DNA of 64,000 bases, taken from Bizionia sp. M204. Lineage in GTDB: Bacteria; Bacteroidota; Bacteroidia; Flavobacteriales; Flavobacteriaceae. The notes under the pieces were generated by a model that saw nothing but the letters and a program-made list of their open reading frames with translations, was not told the origin of the DNA and ran no database searches. The position numbers and the translations under genes were made by a program. The stretch is from contig NZ_CP046242.1 of the NCBI RefSeq assembly GCF_023205095.1, positions 1,291,001-1,355,000 on the forward strand. Direction: 5' to 3'. This document shows, in pieces, positions 27,179-36,783 of this stretch (position 1 is its first letter; each line of letters opens with the position of its first letter).

Positions 27179-28234
27179 ACAGACATAAATATTACAGAAC
27201 TTTTAGGAGAAAAAGCGTCCTTCTATTTAGACCACGTTTGTGAAAAAATAACCAAGGATGAATTGCAAACCCCCAGCAAGAGCAGTCTTGACAAGGTGTT
27301 TGGCAATAGCAACAGGAATCCACAGGTACTGCGAAGTCTAGCCCAATTGTACAACCACGGAAATTTGGGAGGTACAGGCTATTTAAGCATCCTTCCAGTA
27401 GACCAAGGGATTGAGCATAGCGCAGCCTTTTCATTCTATAAAAATCCTGATTATTTTGATCCAGAGAATATTATAAAATTGGCAATGGAAGCAGGTTGCA
27501 ACGGAGTGGCTTCAACCTTTGGCGTATTGGGATTGAACGCCCGAAAATACGCCCATAAAATCCCTTTTATCGTGAAAATCAACCATAATGAGCTGCTTAC
27601 CTACCCTAATAAATATGACCAAACATTATTTGGAAAAGTAAAATCGGCTTGGAATATGGGAGCTGTTGCTGTCGGTGCTACCATCTATTTTGGTTCCGAG
27701 GAAAGTAATAGACAACTTAAAGAAATAGCTGAAGCTTTTGAAGAAGCCCATAATTTGGGTATGGCAACCATTTTATGGTGCTATACCCGAAACGAAGCTT
27801 TCAAAACTGAAAAAGACGATTATCATGCTGCTGCCGATGTAACTGGACAAGCCAATCACTTGGGCGTTACCATTCAAGCAGATATTATCAAGCAAAAATT
27901 ACCAACCAATAATTTTGGATTCAAAGAAATAGGTTTTGGTAAATATGATGATGAAATGTATAAAGCCCTTACCACAGACCATCCCATTGACCTATGTAGG
28001 TTACAAGTAGCGAATTGTTATATGGGTAAAATAGGATTGATTAATTCCGGTGGCGGATCTAAAGGAGAGTCTGATTTGATTGAAGCAGTTACCACAGCAG
28101 TAATAAATAAAAGAGCTGGAGGCTCTGGGTTGATTATGGGAAGAAAAGCATTCCAAAAGCCCTTTGGCCAAGGGGTTAACTTAATCAATGCTGCCCAAAA
28201 TGTTTATCTGGACGATAAAATCAGTATTGCATAA
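27173..28234 (+). CDS. fbaB: Class I fructose-bisphosphate aldolase (FbaB/DhnA type)
   Basis: A 353-residue Schiff-base aldolase that cleaves fructose-1,6-bisphosphate to two triose phosphates. The barrel landmarks [39 protein letters not shown] and the phosphate-binding [11 protein letters not shown] near the C-terminus match the DhnA-type class I family. The start at 27173 lies at the end of the repeated leader. It forms a glycolytic set with the GAPDH and PFK around it. Confidence 0.9.
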   Translation: MKTDINITELLGEKASFYLDHVCEKITKDELQTPSKSSLDKVFGNSNRNPQVLRSLAQLYNHGNLGGTGYLSILPVDQGIEHSAAFSFYKNPDYFDPENIIKLAMEAGCNGVASTFGVLGLNARKYAHKIPFIVKINHNELLTYPNKYDQTLFGKVKSAWNMGAVAVGATIYFGSEESNRQLKEIAEAFEEAHNLGMATILWCYTRNEAFKTEKDDYHAAADVTGQANHLGVTIQADIIKQKLPTNNFGFKEIGFGKYDDEMYKALTTDHPIDLCRLQVANCYMGKIGLINSGGGSKGESDLIEAVTTAVINKRAGGSGLIMGRKAFQKPFGQGVNLINAAQNVYLDDKISIA

Positions 28235-28246
28235 AAAGAAAAAGAA

Positions 28247-29605
28247 ATGTTTGACACAGAAGTAAAATCACTTAAATCACTTAATGAATACCTGAAAAAA
28301 CTGGTAGAAAGTCGCCTATGGCTTAAGGTTATCATCGCCTTGTTTCTGGGTGTTGGATTTGGGTTGCTGTTAAGTCCACAAAATGGATGGATTAGCACAG
28401 AAACCGCAGATGTGGCGGGAAATTGGCTGGCATTGCCGGGAGTGCTCTTTCTGAAATTGGTACAGATGATTATGATTCCATTAATTGTGGCTTCCATCAT
28501 TACGGGAATCGCCAGCAATGATAAGGAAAGTTTAAAAAAATTAGGTGGTGGTGTTTTATTATATTTCCTTGGCACTACCATATTTTCGGTAAGTCTCGGT
28601 GTTATATTATCACAAATTTTTAGACCAGGCCGTTTTCTGCATCAACAAGCCGCAACGGAACACAATGAAATAACAGCTGTTACAACTGATGGTCCCGAGC
28701 TTTCTTTTGGACTTGACACTATCCCCGATACCATATCAAATTTGCTTCCAGACAACCCTTTGGCATCTATGGTAAGTGGCGAAATGTTGAGCATTGTGAT
28801 TTTCACAATCATTATTGGTGTAGCAGTGCTATCACTTGAAGAAGCATTGTTGCGACCAGTAAAATTGGTTTTAAGTGCCATTCAGGAAGTCTGTATGACC
28901 GTGGTGAAATGGTCTATGTTGTTAGTTCCTGTTGCTGTTTTTGGGCTTATGGCACAGCTTACCTCTAGTGTTGGTTTAAGCTCATTGTCCGGTCTAGCAT
29001 ACTACGTTGGAGTCGTGCTTCTTGGGCTTTTATTATTGGTAATTTTCTATTCAGGCTTACTTGTACTTTTTGGAAAAACAAACCCGTTTCATTTCCTAAA
29101 AAAAATAAGGGATGTTCAATTATTGGCTTTTTCAACCACAAGTTCTGCCGCCGTGATGCCTTTATCACTTCAAACAGCTGAAGAAGAACTAAAAGTGGAC
29201 AAGGCCATTAGCAATTTTATCATCCCCATTGGTGTAACTGTCAATATGGATGGAACTGCACTATATCAAACCATTACAACTCTTTTTATTGCCCAAGCTT
29301 ACGGACTGGAAATGAGTTTACTCAATATTATAGTAATCATTGTAACCATTGTCGCTGCATCCATTGGTACCCCAGCCATTCCTGGTGGTGGTGTGGTTAT
29401 ACTCGCTTCTGTTTTGGGAAGTGTCGGAATACCAGCCGAAGGCATCATCATCATAATTGGTGTAGAAAGATTGTTAGGAATGTTCAGGTCTGCCGTTAAC
29501 GTAACTGGTGATTTGACTGCCTGTATGGTTTTTAATAGATTTTATAAAAAAACTTCAGGACTAACTACAGATAAAACAACTATTAATTTGAGTTCGAAAC
29601 AATGA
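28247..29605 (+). CDS. DAACS-family dicarboxylate/amino acid:cation symporter
   Basis: A 452-residue inner-membrane transporter of the GltP/DctA family. It contains the re-entrant loop stretch AFSTTSSAAVMPLSLQ, the cation-binding NMDGTALYQ and the C-terminal VGVERLLGMFRSAVNVTGD. Likely substrates are glutamate, aspartate or C4-dicarboxylates. It overlaps the next gene by 4 bases. Confidence 0.9.
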   Translation: MFDTEVKSLKSLNEYLKKLVESRLWLKVIIALFLGVGFGLLLSPQNGWISTETADVAGNWLALPGVLFLKLVQMIMIPLIVASIITGIASNDKESLKKLGGGVLLYFLGTTIFSVSLGVILSQIFRPGRFLHQQAATEHNEITAVTTDGPELSFGLDTIPDTISNLLPDNPLASMVSGEMLSIVIFTIIIGVAVLSLEEALLRPVKLVLSAIQEVCMTVVKWSMLLVPVAVFGLMAQLTSSVGLSSLSGLAYYVGVVLLGLLLLVIFYSGLLVLFGKTNPFHFLKKIRDVQLLAFSTTSSAAVMPLSLQTAEEELKVDKAISNFIIPIGVTVNMDGTALYQTITTLFIAQAYGLEMSLLNIIVIIVTIVAASIGTPAIPGGGVVILASVLGSVGIPAEGIIIIIGVERLLGMFRSAVNVTGDLTACMVFNRFYKKTSGLTTDKTTINLSSKQ

Positions 29606-30519
29606 TATTACTACTCATATCCATAGTGTTCATTTTTCCAGTTGTTGCTATAGCAAGCTATCAGCATTACAAAATTGGTAAGCAACCAGCTTATGATGCC
29701 AACAAAACGTTTTTGAATTATGAAGTAGTAGGTTCTGGAGAGAACAAACTTGTTTTGTTGCACGGATTAACAGGCTCTTTAAACTATTGGAAACGTGAAT
29801 TAGAAACCATTACAAAAACACATTCGTTACTTTTAATAGACCTTCTCGGCTTTGGAGACTCCCCTAAACCTAAAAGCAATTACACGCTTTCTATTCAATT
29901 AGCCGCTGTTGCGTTAATTCTCAACAAAGAAGGGTTTAACAATGGAAAAACTAGTATTGCTGGACATTCTATGGGCGCCATAATTTCATTGGCATTATTG
30001 GAAAAACAGCCAAATTGGTTCAAATTAGGAGTTTTTATTAGCATACCTGTTTATAAGGATGCAGATGAATTTAAGAAAGTTATGTCCACACAATCCTTTG
30101 TAGATAGAATTTCATCAAGTAAATTCTCAAAATACATTTGTATGATTCATCCCATATTTATGTCACGTGCATTCAAGCCCGATAACCTAACGGATGATGT
30201 TTATGAAGATGCAAAAAAGCATCATTGGATGAGTTATTATTATTCGCTCACTGAGGTCATCTTAAAAACAGATCTATACTCTCTTGCAAAGAGAATCAAA
30301 GACAAAGAAGTACTGTTCATTCATGGTGAAAAAGACACTACCGCACCTTTAGAAAATGCCTTAAAATTATCAAAGGAATTTAAAAACGCACAACTAATTA
30401 CTTCATCAGAAGGAGACCATCAGTTCTTTCTGAAAGAAGCAGGATTTGTTTGGAACACAATCCAAGATTTTACTATTTCAGAAAAAAAGCTGCAAAAAAC
30501 CATTTCAAATGAACACTAA
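29602..30519 (+). CDS. Alpha/beta hydrolase
   Basis: A 305-residue protein with an N-terminal hydrophobic segment (residues 2-20) that may anchor or export it, and an alpha/beta hydrolase fold: oxyanion-region LLHGLTGSLNYWK, nucleophile elbow GHSMG, acidic-strand HGEKD and a late GDHQF supplying the catalytic His. Substrate is unknown. It overlaps both neighbours slightly, so it belongs to the same transcript. Confidence 0.85.
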   Translation: MILLLISIVFIFPVVAIASYQHYKIGKQPAYDANKTFLNYEVVGSGENKLVLLHGLTGSLNYWKRELETITKTHSLLLIDLLGFGDSPKPKSNYTLSIQLAAVALILNKEGFNNGKTSIAGHSMGAIISLALLEKQPNWFKLGVFISIPVYKDADEFKKVMSTQSFVDRISSSKFSKYICMIHPIFMSRAFKPDNLTDDVYEDAKKHHWMSYYYSLTEVILKTDLYSLAKRIKDKEVLFIHGEKDTTAPLENALKLSKEFKNAQLITSSEGDHQFFLKEAGFVWNTIQDFTISEKKLQKTISNEH

Positions 30520-31483
30520 TAAAATTAAACATATAGGCGTGTTTACATCTGGAGGCGATAGCCCTGGGATGAACACTACACTGTACGCCATTGCGAAAAC
30601 TGCTGAAGCAAATGGCATAAAAATAAGTGGTTTTAGAAAAGGGTATGAAGGGTTGATAGATGGCGATTTGATACCATTAAAATCTCAAGAACTAAAAAAA
30701 ATAACCCAGAAAGGTGGTACCATTCTAAAAACAGCACGGAGCAAACGATTTCTGGAATTAGAGGGTCGTAAAAAAGCATTACAAACGCTGAAAGCAAACA
30801 ATATAGATGCTTTAATTGCTATTGGTGGCGATGGCACATTTAAAGGACTATTGGCTTTTTCAGAAATATGCGATATCCCTTTTATAGGAATTCCGGGAAC
30901 CATCGACAACGATATTTCTGGTACTGATTACACCCTTGGTTTTGACTCCGCAGTAAACACGGCCATTGAAAATATTGACAAAATAAAGGACACTGCCGAA
31001 TCTCATAACCGCGTATTTATTGTTGAAGTAATGGGACGGGATTCAGGATATATCGCTATTCATTCGGGATTGATGGTAGGTGCCGATGCCATCCTTATTC
31101 CTGAAAGCGGGAAAGACTTTATATACTTATTGGACAAGATTAAAAACTACGATAGCGAAGATGCTTTCCTTGTAGTGGTTTCTGAAGGTGATGAAATAGG
31201 CGCTGAACTTGTTTCATCAAAAATAAAGGAAGTTAATCCCAATGTCGATTTACGAATTACAAAACTCGGCCACGTGCAGCGAGGCGGAAATCCTTCTGCT
31301 TTAGATAGAATGTTAGGAATTAGACTTGGGGTAGCCAGTGTAAACGCACTTTTACAAGGTAAAAAGAACGCAATGGTTGGAATTTTAAATAATCAATTGC
31401 AGCTAACCCCTTTTAAAGAGGTGGTCAAGCAACATCAGGTAAATACTGAATTATACGAACTTTTAGAACTATTTACAAAATAA
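30509..31483 (+). CDS. pfkA: 6-phosphofructokinase
   Basis: ATP-dependent PFK of the bacterial PfkA type, 324 residues from the ATG at 30509. An earlier in-frame Met at 30446 would add 21 residues that lie inside the hydrolase gene and do not match the family. Landmarks are FTSGGDSPGMN (ATP site), GGDGTFKG, GIPGTIDNDISGTD (catalytic Asp), EVMGRDSGYIA and GHVQRGGNPSALDR. It overlaps the preceding hydrolase by 11 bases. A second, housekeeping PFK elsewhere in the genome is likely but cannot be seen. Confidence 0.92.
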   Translation: MNTNKIKHIGVFTSGGDSPGMNTTLYAIAKTAEANGIKISGFRKGYEGLIDGDLIPLKSQELKKITQKGGTILKTARSKRFLELEGRKKALQTLKANNIDALIAIGGDGTFKGLLAFSEICDIPFIGIPGTIDNDISGTDYTLGFDSAVNTAIENIDKIKDTAESHNRVFIVEVMGRDSGYIAIHSGLMVGADAILIPESGKDFIYLLDKIKNYDSEDAFLVVVSEGDEIGAELVSSKIKEVNPNVDLRITKLGHVQRGGNPSALDRMLGIRLGVASVNALLQGKKNAMVGILNNQLQLTPFKEVVKQHQVNTELYELLELFTK

Positions 31484-31486
31484 GAA

Positions 31487-32692
31487 ATGATAGAAGCGTT
31501 TAAAAATATCAATCCATTTATCCTCGGACTACTCATCAGTCTGGGCATTGGTCTTATTCTGGGATTGGAACGTGAATACGATAAATTGAAGGAAGAGCAA
31601 GGTTTTGCCGGAATAAGGACTTTCCCGATTGTCGCCATTATTGGTTTTATCTTGGGAAATCTTTCCACAGCCTATACGCCTTGGTTGGTCATTATAATTG
31701 CAGCAGCCTTTCTTTTGTTTCTGTCCTTGAGTCATCTGTCTATGATACAAAAACACATTATGACTGGAATTACAACCAATATGGCATTGTTCGCTACGTT
31801 GATTTTGGGGGTTATGGTTGCTAATCATTTGCATAAGGAAGCAGTTGCTACTGCGGTAGTTATAGTTACTCTGTTATCATTGAAAACAACCTTCAATACG
31901 TTCATTAAGAATATTACTTCAGAAGAACTTTTTGCCTTTATTAAGTTTTCAATTATAGCACTTTTGATTTTACCTTTCTTACCAAATGACGATTTTGGTC
32001 CAGAAGGTTTGTTGAACCCCTTTGAGATTGGAGCAATTATAGTGATTGTCTCTTTTCTGAATTTCATCGGCTACTTTCTTGTAAAATATGTAGGTTCTAA
32101 ACGTGGTATTCTGCTCACTGCAGTTTTAGGTGGATTAATTTCAAGTACCGCAGTAGCTTGGATATATGCATCCCGAAGTAAGGAATCGCCAGAACTTTCA
32201 AAAGAATATGCTGCGGGTATCATTATAGCTTCTGCCATAATGTTTCCCAGACTTGCGATTTTGGCCTATATTTTTAATAGTGCCATACTTACCTATTTAG
32301 TCGTTCCATTTACCATTCTTACACTTATCTGCTTGATAAGTGCACTCGTATTTATTAAAAAGAATACAGATGTCCCCAAGACAGACATCAATCTGGGTAA
32401 TCCACTCAATATTTGGAACGCCCTTGGGTTTGGTGGCATTTATGTGGTTATCCTATTTGCCGTTTTTTATGGAAACCAGTTTTTTGGCGAAAGCGGTTTA
32501 TACTATTCAGCCCTAATTGCAGGATTGGCAGATACGGATGCGATAACTATTAGTATGGCAAAATTTGGGTCTTTGGAAGAAAAACTCGCTCTGGCAACCA
32601 ATGTCATTATTACCGCAACTATAAGTAATATGATTGTGAAGCTGGGTATTACCTATTTCAAAGGTTCCAAAAAAACGGGAAACTGGTTATGA
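31487..32692 (+). CDS. MgtC/DUF4010-family membrane protein
   Basis: A 401-residue membrane protein with about twelve helices. The N-terminal region (GLILGLEREYDKLKEEQGFAGIRTF) is MgtC-like, and the C-terminal half matches DUF4010 (LTAVLGGLISSTAVAWIYASRSK, ALIAGLADTDAITISMAKF). The function is not established. It starts three bases after pfkA. Confidence 0.85.
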   Translation: MIEAFKNINPFILGLLISLGIGLILGLEREYDKLKEEQGFAGIRTFPIVAIIGFILGNLSTAYTPWLVIIIAAAFLLFLSLSHLSMIQKHIMTGITTNMALFATLILGVMVANHLHKEAVATAVVIVTLLSLKTTFNTFIKNITSEELFAFIKFSIIALLILPFLPNDDFGPEGLLNPFEIGAIIVIVSFLNFIGYFLVKYVGSKRGILLTAVLGGLISSTAVAWIYASRSKESPELSKEYAAGIIIASAIMFPRLAILAYIFNSAILTYLVVPFTILTLICLISALVFIKKNTDVPKTDINLGNPLNIWNALGFGGIYVVILFAVFYGNQFFGESGLYYSALIAGLADTDAITISMAKFGSLEEKLALATNVIITATISNMIVKLGITYFKGSKKTGNWL

Positions 32693-32754
32693 TAATTTTT
32701 GGAAGTGTCGTTGTCGTCGGTATAGCCTATATATTAATACAGCTAGTAAATTAA
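32689..32754 (+). CDS. Very small single-helix membrane protein
   Basis: A 21-codon frame starts with an ATG that overlaps the stop of the DUF4010 gene (ATGA). It encodes MIIFGSVVVVGIAYILIQLVN, a single hydrophobic helix. The overlap arrangement and the pure membrane-helix composition fit a KdpF-like small partner of the preceding transporter-like protein. The evidence is positional only. Confidence 0.45.
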   Translation: MIIFGSVVVVGIAYILIQLVN

Positions 32755-32761
32755 AAAAAAA

Positions 32762-32830
32762 ATGAAAACAACCATATCCAATCTGGACTGTTTTGAAAAA
32801 GGCAAAGCTTCAGGTAATGAAGTCTCTTAA
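32762..32830 (+). pseudogene. Short frame, possible gene remnant
   Basis: A 22-codon frame (MKTTISNLDC...) follows the tiny membrane protein by 7 bases and then stops. It has a normal flavobacterial-looking start context but no recognisable domain. It could be the stub of a deleted gene between the DUF4010 and SDR genes. Confidence 0.25.
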
Positions 32831-32881
32831 CTAAAGAACACAGAAAGAAAAATTAGTAGTAACACTTAAAATTATAAAATT

Positions 32882-33655
32882 ATGGATCGAGTAAAAAATA
32901 AAGTAGCCATTGTCACGGGAGGTGCTTCTGGCCTAGGAAAATCAAGCGCAATCTTATTGGCACGCGAAGGAGCTAAAATCGTAGTTACAGATGTAGATGA
33001 AGAAAATGGAAAAAAAGTAGTTCAAGATATTAAGAGTAATGGCGGTGAGGCCATCTTCATAAAGCAAGATGTTTCTAAAGAAGATGAATGGAAAATGGTC
33101 ATTGATAGGACACTCAAAACGTATGGAAAACTCAATATCCTGGCGAATTCTGCCGGTATAGGAGTTGGTGGAAATGTGGAAGAGGTTACGCTTGCAGACT
33201 GGAAAAAACTTTTAAGTATCAATCTGGACGGCAGCTTCCTTGGTACCCAATACGCTATTAAAGCTATGAAGGAGACTGGAGAGGGTGGGTCAATCATCAA
33301 CTTTTCTTCCATTGAAGGTCTTATTGGCGACCCCCATTTACCCGCCTATAATGCCAGCAAAGGCGGTGTAACCATATTTACCAAATCCGCAGCACTTCAT
33401 TGTGCGAAACAGGGTTACAAAATTCGGGTCAATTCCATTCACCCGGCCTATATATGGACACCAATGGTAGAAAACCTCCTTAAAGCCCAAGGTAATTTAG
33501 AGGAAGGGAAAAAGTATTTGGAAAGTTTGCATCCAGTCGGACATTTGGGAGAACCAGATGACATAGGTTATGGTGTCGTATATCTAGCTTCGGATGAATC
33601 AAAATTTATGACAGGTTCTGAATTGGTAATCGATGGTGGTTATACTGCACAATAA
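32882..33655 (+). CDS. Short-chain dehydrogenase/reductase
   Basis: A 257-residue classical SDR. It has the cofactor-binding TGGASGLG (residues 11-18), an acidic DVDEENG after strand 2 that favours NAD over NADP, the structural NSAGIG, an active-site Ser in INFSSIEG, YNASK as the catalytic Tyr-Lys pair, and a C-terminal SELVIDGGYTAQ. The substrate is unknown; glucose or secondary-alcohol dehydrogenases are the closest types. It is 19 bases before the universal stress protein gene. Confidence 0.9.
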   Translation: MDRVKNKVAIVTGGASGLGKSSAILLAREGAKIVVTDVDEENGKKVVQDIKSNGGEAIFIKQDVSKEDEWKMVIDRTLKTYGKLNILANSAGIGVGGNVEEVTLADWKKLLSINLDGSFLGTQYAIKAMKETGEGGSIINFSSIEGLIGDPHLPAYNASKGGVTIFTKSAALHCAKQGYKIRVNSIHPAYIWTPMVENLLKAQGNLEEGKKYLESLHPVGHLGEPDDIGYGVVYLASDESKFMTGSELVIDGGYTAQ

Positions 33656-33673
33656 AAGATAAAATAAAAAATT

Positions 33674-34504
33674 ATGAAAAACATACTCGTACCCACTGAT
33701 TTCTCTGAAAACTGCACCAAAGCTGCACATCTTGGAATTAAAATGGCCAAACTGTACAATGCAGAAATACACTTTTTGCATCTAATGACCACACCTGTAG
33801 ATTGGGTGAAGCTGGATAAACTCAAAGAAAAGCGCTATCCTGAAACCGTGAAGCAAATTGGTATTGCTAAAGCTAAATTACGAGAACTGGAAAAAATAGC
33901 AGAACACGAAGGTCTTAAGTGTAGAACCTTTCTTCAGTTCGATTCAGGACAAAAAGACATTTTAGAGCATTCTGGTCATTTTCATCACGACTTCATCATT
34001 ACAGGAAGTAGTGGCACTAAAGGCCGTGTGAGGGAAATAACAGGTAGTAATGTTGAGAAAATTGTACGAAAGGCTAATGCCCCGATTATCGTGGTTAAAG
34101 AGCAGGAAGTAACGTTTCCTTTTAAGGATATTCTATTTGTCTCTTCTTTTGAAGAAGATGTTAGTCATCCGTTTCAAGCTGTGCTTTCCATAGCTGAAAA
34201 ATGCGATGCTAAAATTCATTTGTTACACATAAATACAGAGACAGATTTTAATAACATCAATGCTGGATTAAACCCTGTCAAGCAATTCCTTGAAAAGTTT
34301 CCCGCTTTAAAAAACGTTTCTATGAACGTTCACAACGAATCGTCAGTAGAAGAAGGTATCAATACATTTTTAAAACATCAGCCCGCAGATTTGGTTGCAA
34401 TGAGTACCAGCGGAAAGACAGGATTTTTGAGCTTATTTTCAAAAAGTATTGCCGAAGGTGTAACCAATCATTCCGAATTACCGGTAATGACCATTAAAAT
34501 ATAA
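33674..34504 (+). CDS. Universal stress protein with two UspA domains
   Basis: A 276-residue cytoplasmic protein with tandem UspA folds (about 1-147 and 152-276). The first starts KNILVPTDFSENCTKAAHLG and carries GSSGTKGRVREITGSNVEKI, the ATP-binding G-x-x-G-type loop region; the second carries MSTSGKTGFLSLFSKSIAEG. Usp proteins support survival in energy limitation, low oxygen or metal stress. It is three bases from the next gene. Confidence 0.9.
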   Translation: MKNILVPTDFSENCTKAAHLGIKMAKLYNAEIHFLHLMTTPVDWVKLDKLKEKRYPETVKQIGIAKAKLRELEKIAEHEGLKCRTFLQFDSGQKDILEHSGHFHHDFIITGSSGTKGRVREITGSNVEKIVRKANAPIIVVKEQEVTFPFKDILFVSSFEEDVSHPFQAVLSIAEKCDAKIHLLHINTETDFNNINAGLNPVKQFLEKFPALKNVSMNVHNESSVEEGINTFLKHQPADLVAMSTSGKTGFLSLFSKSIAEGVTNHSELPVMTIKI

Positions 34505-34506
34505 CG

Positions 34507-35349
34507 ATGAAAAAATCAGTTTTAATAAAAAAATATTCTGGGGAGTACCAAGCTTTTGATGTAAATAAACTCATCAATTCTTTGCGTCGTTCCCAGGCAG
34601 ATGAGACTGTTGTTCAAGATATAGCCCAAAAGATAGAAGAGCAGATTGAAGAAGGAATGTCCACCAAAACAATCTATCAATTGGCTTTCAAAATGCTAAA
34701 GAGCAAATCAAGATTAAGTGCTTCAAAGTACAAGCTCAAAAAAGCATTGATGGAATTGGGACCTTCTGGCTTCCCTTTTGAAAAGTTGGTTGGCAAACTA
34801 TTGGCACACGAAGGGTTTTCAACACAAGTTGGTGTGATTGTGCAGGGCAATTGCGTGCAACACGAAATAGATGTGATAGCGCAAAAAGACAATACCCATT
34901 ATATGATTGAATGTAAATACCATAGCGATCAAGGGCGGGTTTGTAATGTTAAAATCCCCCTATATATCCATTCAAGGTTTTTAGATGTGGAAAAACAATG
35001 GAAGCGCCAAGAAGGTCACGAATCTAAAGGTCATAAAGGAGCTCTGTTCACCAATACACGCTTTTCAAGTGATGCTTTACAATATGGCAAATGTGTGGGA
35101 TTGTTGTTGACAAGTTGGGATTACCCAAGGGGCGACGGTCTAAAAGATAGAATAGATAAGTCGGGGCTTCATCCATTAACAGCCTTAACAACGCTTACCA
35201 AAACCGAAAAGACAAAATTATTGGATACAGGCATTGTGCTCTGTAAAGAGCTTCACGAAAATCCTGCGTTGTTAGAGCAGATAGGAGTCGATAAAAAAAG
35301 ACATAAAAACATTTTAGAAGATTCAGAAGCGCTATGTAAAAGCACTTAA
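34507..35349 (+). CDS. ATP-cone protein with PD-(D/E)xK nuclease-like domain
   Basis: A 280-residue protein with an ATP-cone (residues 1-85: VLIKKYSGEYQAFDVNKLINSL and the rest), followed by a restriction-endonuclease-like fold with E120, D122, E136 and K138 in HEIDVIAQKDNTHYMIECKYH, which gives a complete D...ExK metal site. The C-terminal 80 residues are helical. ATP-cones sense the ATP/dATP ratio in ribonucleotide reductase, so a nucleotide-gated nuclease is plausible. It lies between Usp and beta-CASP RNase genes. Confidence 0.83.
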   Translation: MKKSVLIKKYSGEYQAFDVNKLINSLRRSQADETVVQDIAQKIEEQIEEGMSTKTIYQLAFKMLKSKSRLSASKYKLKKALMELGPSGFPFEKLVGKLLAHEGFSTQVGVIVQGNCVQHEIDVIAQKDNTHYMIECKYHSDQGRVCNVKIPLYIHSRFLDVEKQWKRQEGHESKGHKGALFTNTRFSSDALQYGKCVGLLLTSWDYPRGDGLKDRIDKSGLHPLTALTTLTKTEKTKLLDTGIVLCKELHENPALLEQIGVDKKRHKNILEDSEALCKST

Positions 35350-35392
35350 GAGTTATTAATATAAAAGTTCAACAATCTTAAAATAAAAATAG

Positions 35393-36766
35393 ATGAAAAC
35401 TAACAACATAAACATTCACTTTTTAGGAGCAGCTGGCACCGTAACAGGCTCAAAATATTTAGTGGACACAGAAGATAAAAAAATACTGATAGACTGCGGA
35501 CTTTTTCAAGGCTTAAAGGAATTGCGCCTTAAAAACTGGGAATACCCACCTGTAAAAGTTTCAGAAATTGACGCAGTATTGCTTACTCACGGCCATTTGG
35601 ATCACACAGGGTATCTGCCAAGATTAGTCAAACAAGGGTTCAATGGGCCTATCTACGGCACCAATCCTACTCTGGATATTGCCAAAATCATTCTGAATGA
35701 TAGTGCAAAAATTCAGGAACAAGAAGCCGAACGTGCCAACAAAGAAGGTTATTCCAAACACAGTCCTGCTGAACCATTGTACGATTTAAAAGATGTTGAA
35801 AAAACCATTCCACATTTTAAGAACGTTCCACAATCCCAATGGATTCCATTATTTGATGGTATCAAGGCACGATTTCAGTATAATGGACATATCCTTGGTG
35901 CAACATTCATCGAGTTGGACGTCCACGGAAAGCGTTTTGTCTTTTCAGGAGATATTGGAAGAACCAATGATTTATTGCTTTATCCACCTCTGAAACCAAA
36001 AAAAGCGGATGTGCTTTTCATTGAATCCACTTATGGAGGAAGATTTCATCCTGACGAAGCGGAAGCACTTCCGCAGATTGAAAAATTGGTTAATGACACG
36101 ATCAATAGAGGCGGTAGTTTATTTGTTCCAAGTTTTTCAGTAGAACGTGCCCAACTGATGATGCTGATTTTTTGGAAATTATTAAAAGAAAAGAAAATTC
36201 CAAAAGTACAAATGATAATGGATAGCCCAATGGGAGCTAGTGTATTGGAATTGTTTCATCGTACAAGGGATTGGCACAGATTGGAAGACAATGAATGTGA
36301 TGAAATGTGTTCACATTTCACGGTTGTAAGCAGTTATCGGGAAACTATGGAGTTACGAACAGACGACAAACCAAAAATTGTGATTGCTGGAAGTGGAATG
36401 CTTACAGGTGGAAGAATGCTCAACTATCTCGAAACCCAAGCGCAAAACCCAAATAACACCTTGCTTTTTGTAGGCTATCAAGCTGAAGGCACTCGTGGCA
36501 GAAAATTATTGGAAGGCGAAAAAGAATTAAAAGTGTATGGAAAAACGGTATCCTTTCAAATGGAAGTAGCCGAAATTCAAGGCCTCTCGGCACACGCAGA
36601 CCACGCTGAATTAATTGATTGGATGAGCAAAATAAAAAATAAGCCAGCGCGAATTTTTATTGTGCACGGAGAAAAAGAAAGTGCGGAAGCCCTTCAAAAA
36701 GGAATAAAGGAAACCTATGGATGGAATGCTGAAATCCCGCAGCTATACAGTATCGAAAATGTATAA
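35393..36766 (+). CDS. Beta-CASP metallo-beta-lactamase RNase
   Basis: A 457-residue MBL-fold RNA-processing enzyme (YSH1/CPSF73-like). Motif 2 is THGHLDHTG (His66, His68, Asp70, His71). A beta-CASP domain follows, with FVPSFSVERAQ, and the C-terminal RMMBL region holds GLSAHADHAELIDW and FIVHGEKESAEAL. Such proteins act as endo- or 5'-exoribonucleases. The genes on both sides suggest a stress-linked role. Confidence 0.9.
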   Translation: MKTNNINIHFLGAAGTVTGSKYLVDTEDKKILIDCGLFQGLKELRLKNWEYPPVKVSEIDAVLLTHGHLDHTGYLPRLVKQGFNGPIYGTNPTLDIAKIILNDSAKIQEQEAERANKEGYSKHSPAEPLYDLKDVEKTIPHFKNVPQSQWIPLFDGIKARFQYNGHILGATFIELDVHGKRFVFSGDIGRTNDLLLYPPLKPKKADVLFIESTYGGRFHPDEAEALPQIEKLVNDTINRGGSLFVPSFSVERAQLMMLIFWKLLKEKKIPKVQMIMDSPMGASVLELFHRTRDWHRLEDNECDEMCSHFTVVSSYRETMELRTDDKPKIVIAGSGMLTGGRMLNYLETQAQNPNNTLLFVGYQAEGTRGRKLLEGEKELKVYGKTVSFQMEVAEIQGLSAHADHAELIDWMSKIKNKPARIFIVHGEKESAEALQKGIKETYGWNAEIPQLYSIENV

Positions 36767-36783
36767 CTCTTAAATCAAATAAA

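Noticed and set aside
29602-30519. Fusion of the alpha/beta hydrolase and PFK
   Set aside because: The frames overlap by only 11 bases and differ; each has complete family landmarks and its own start.
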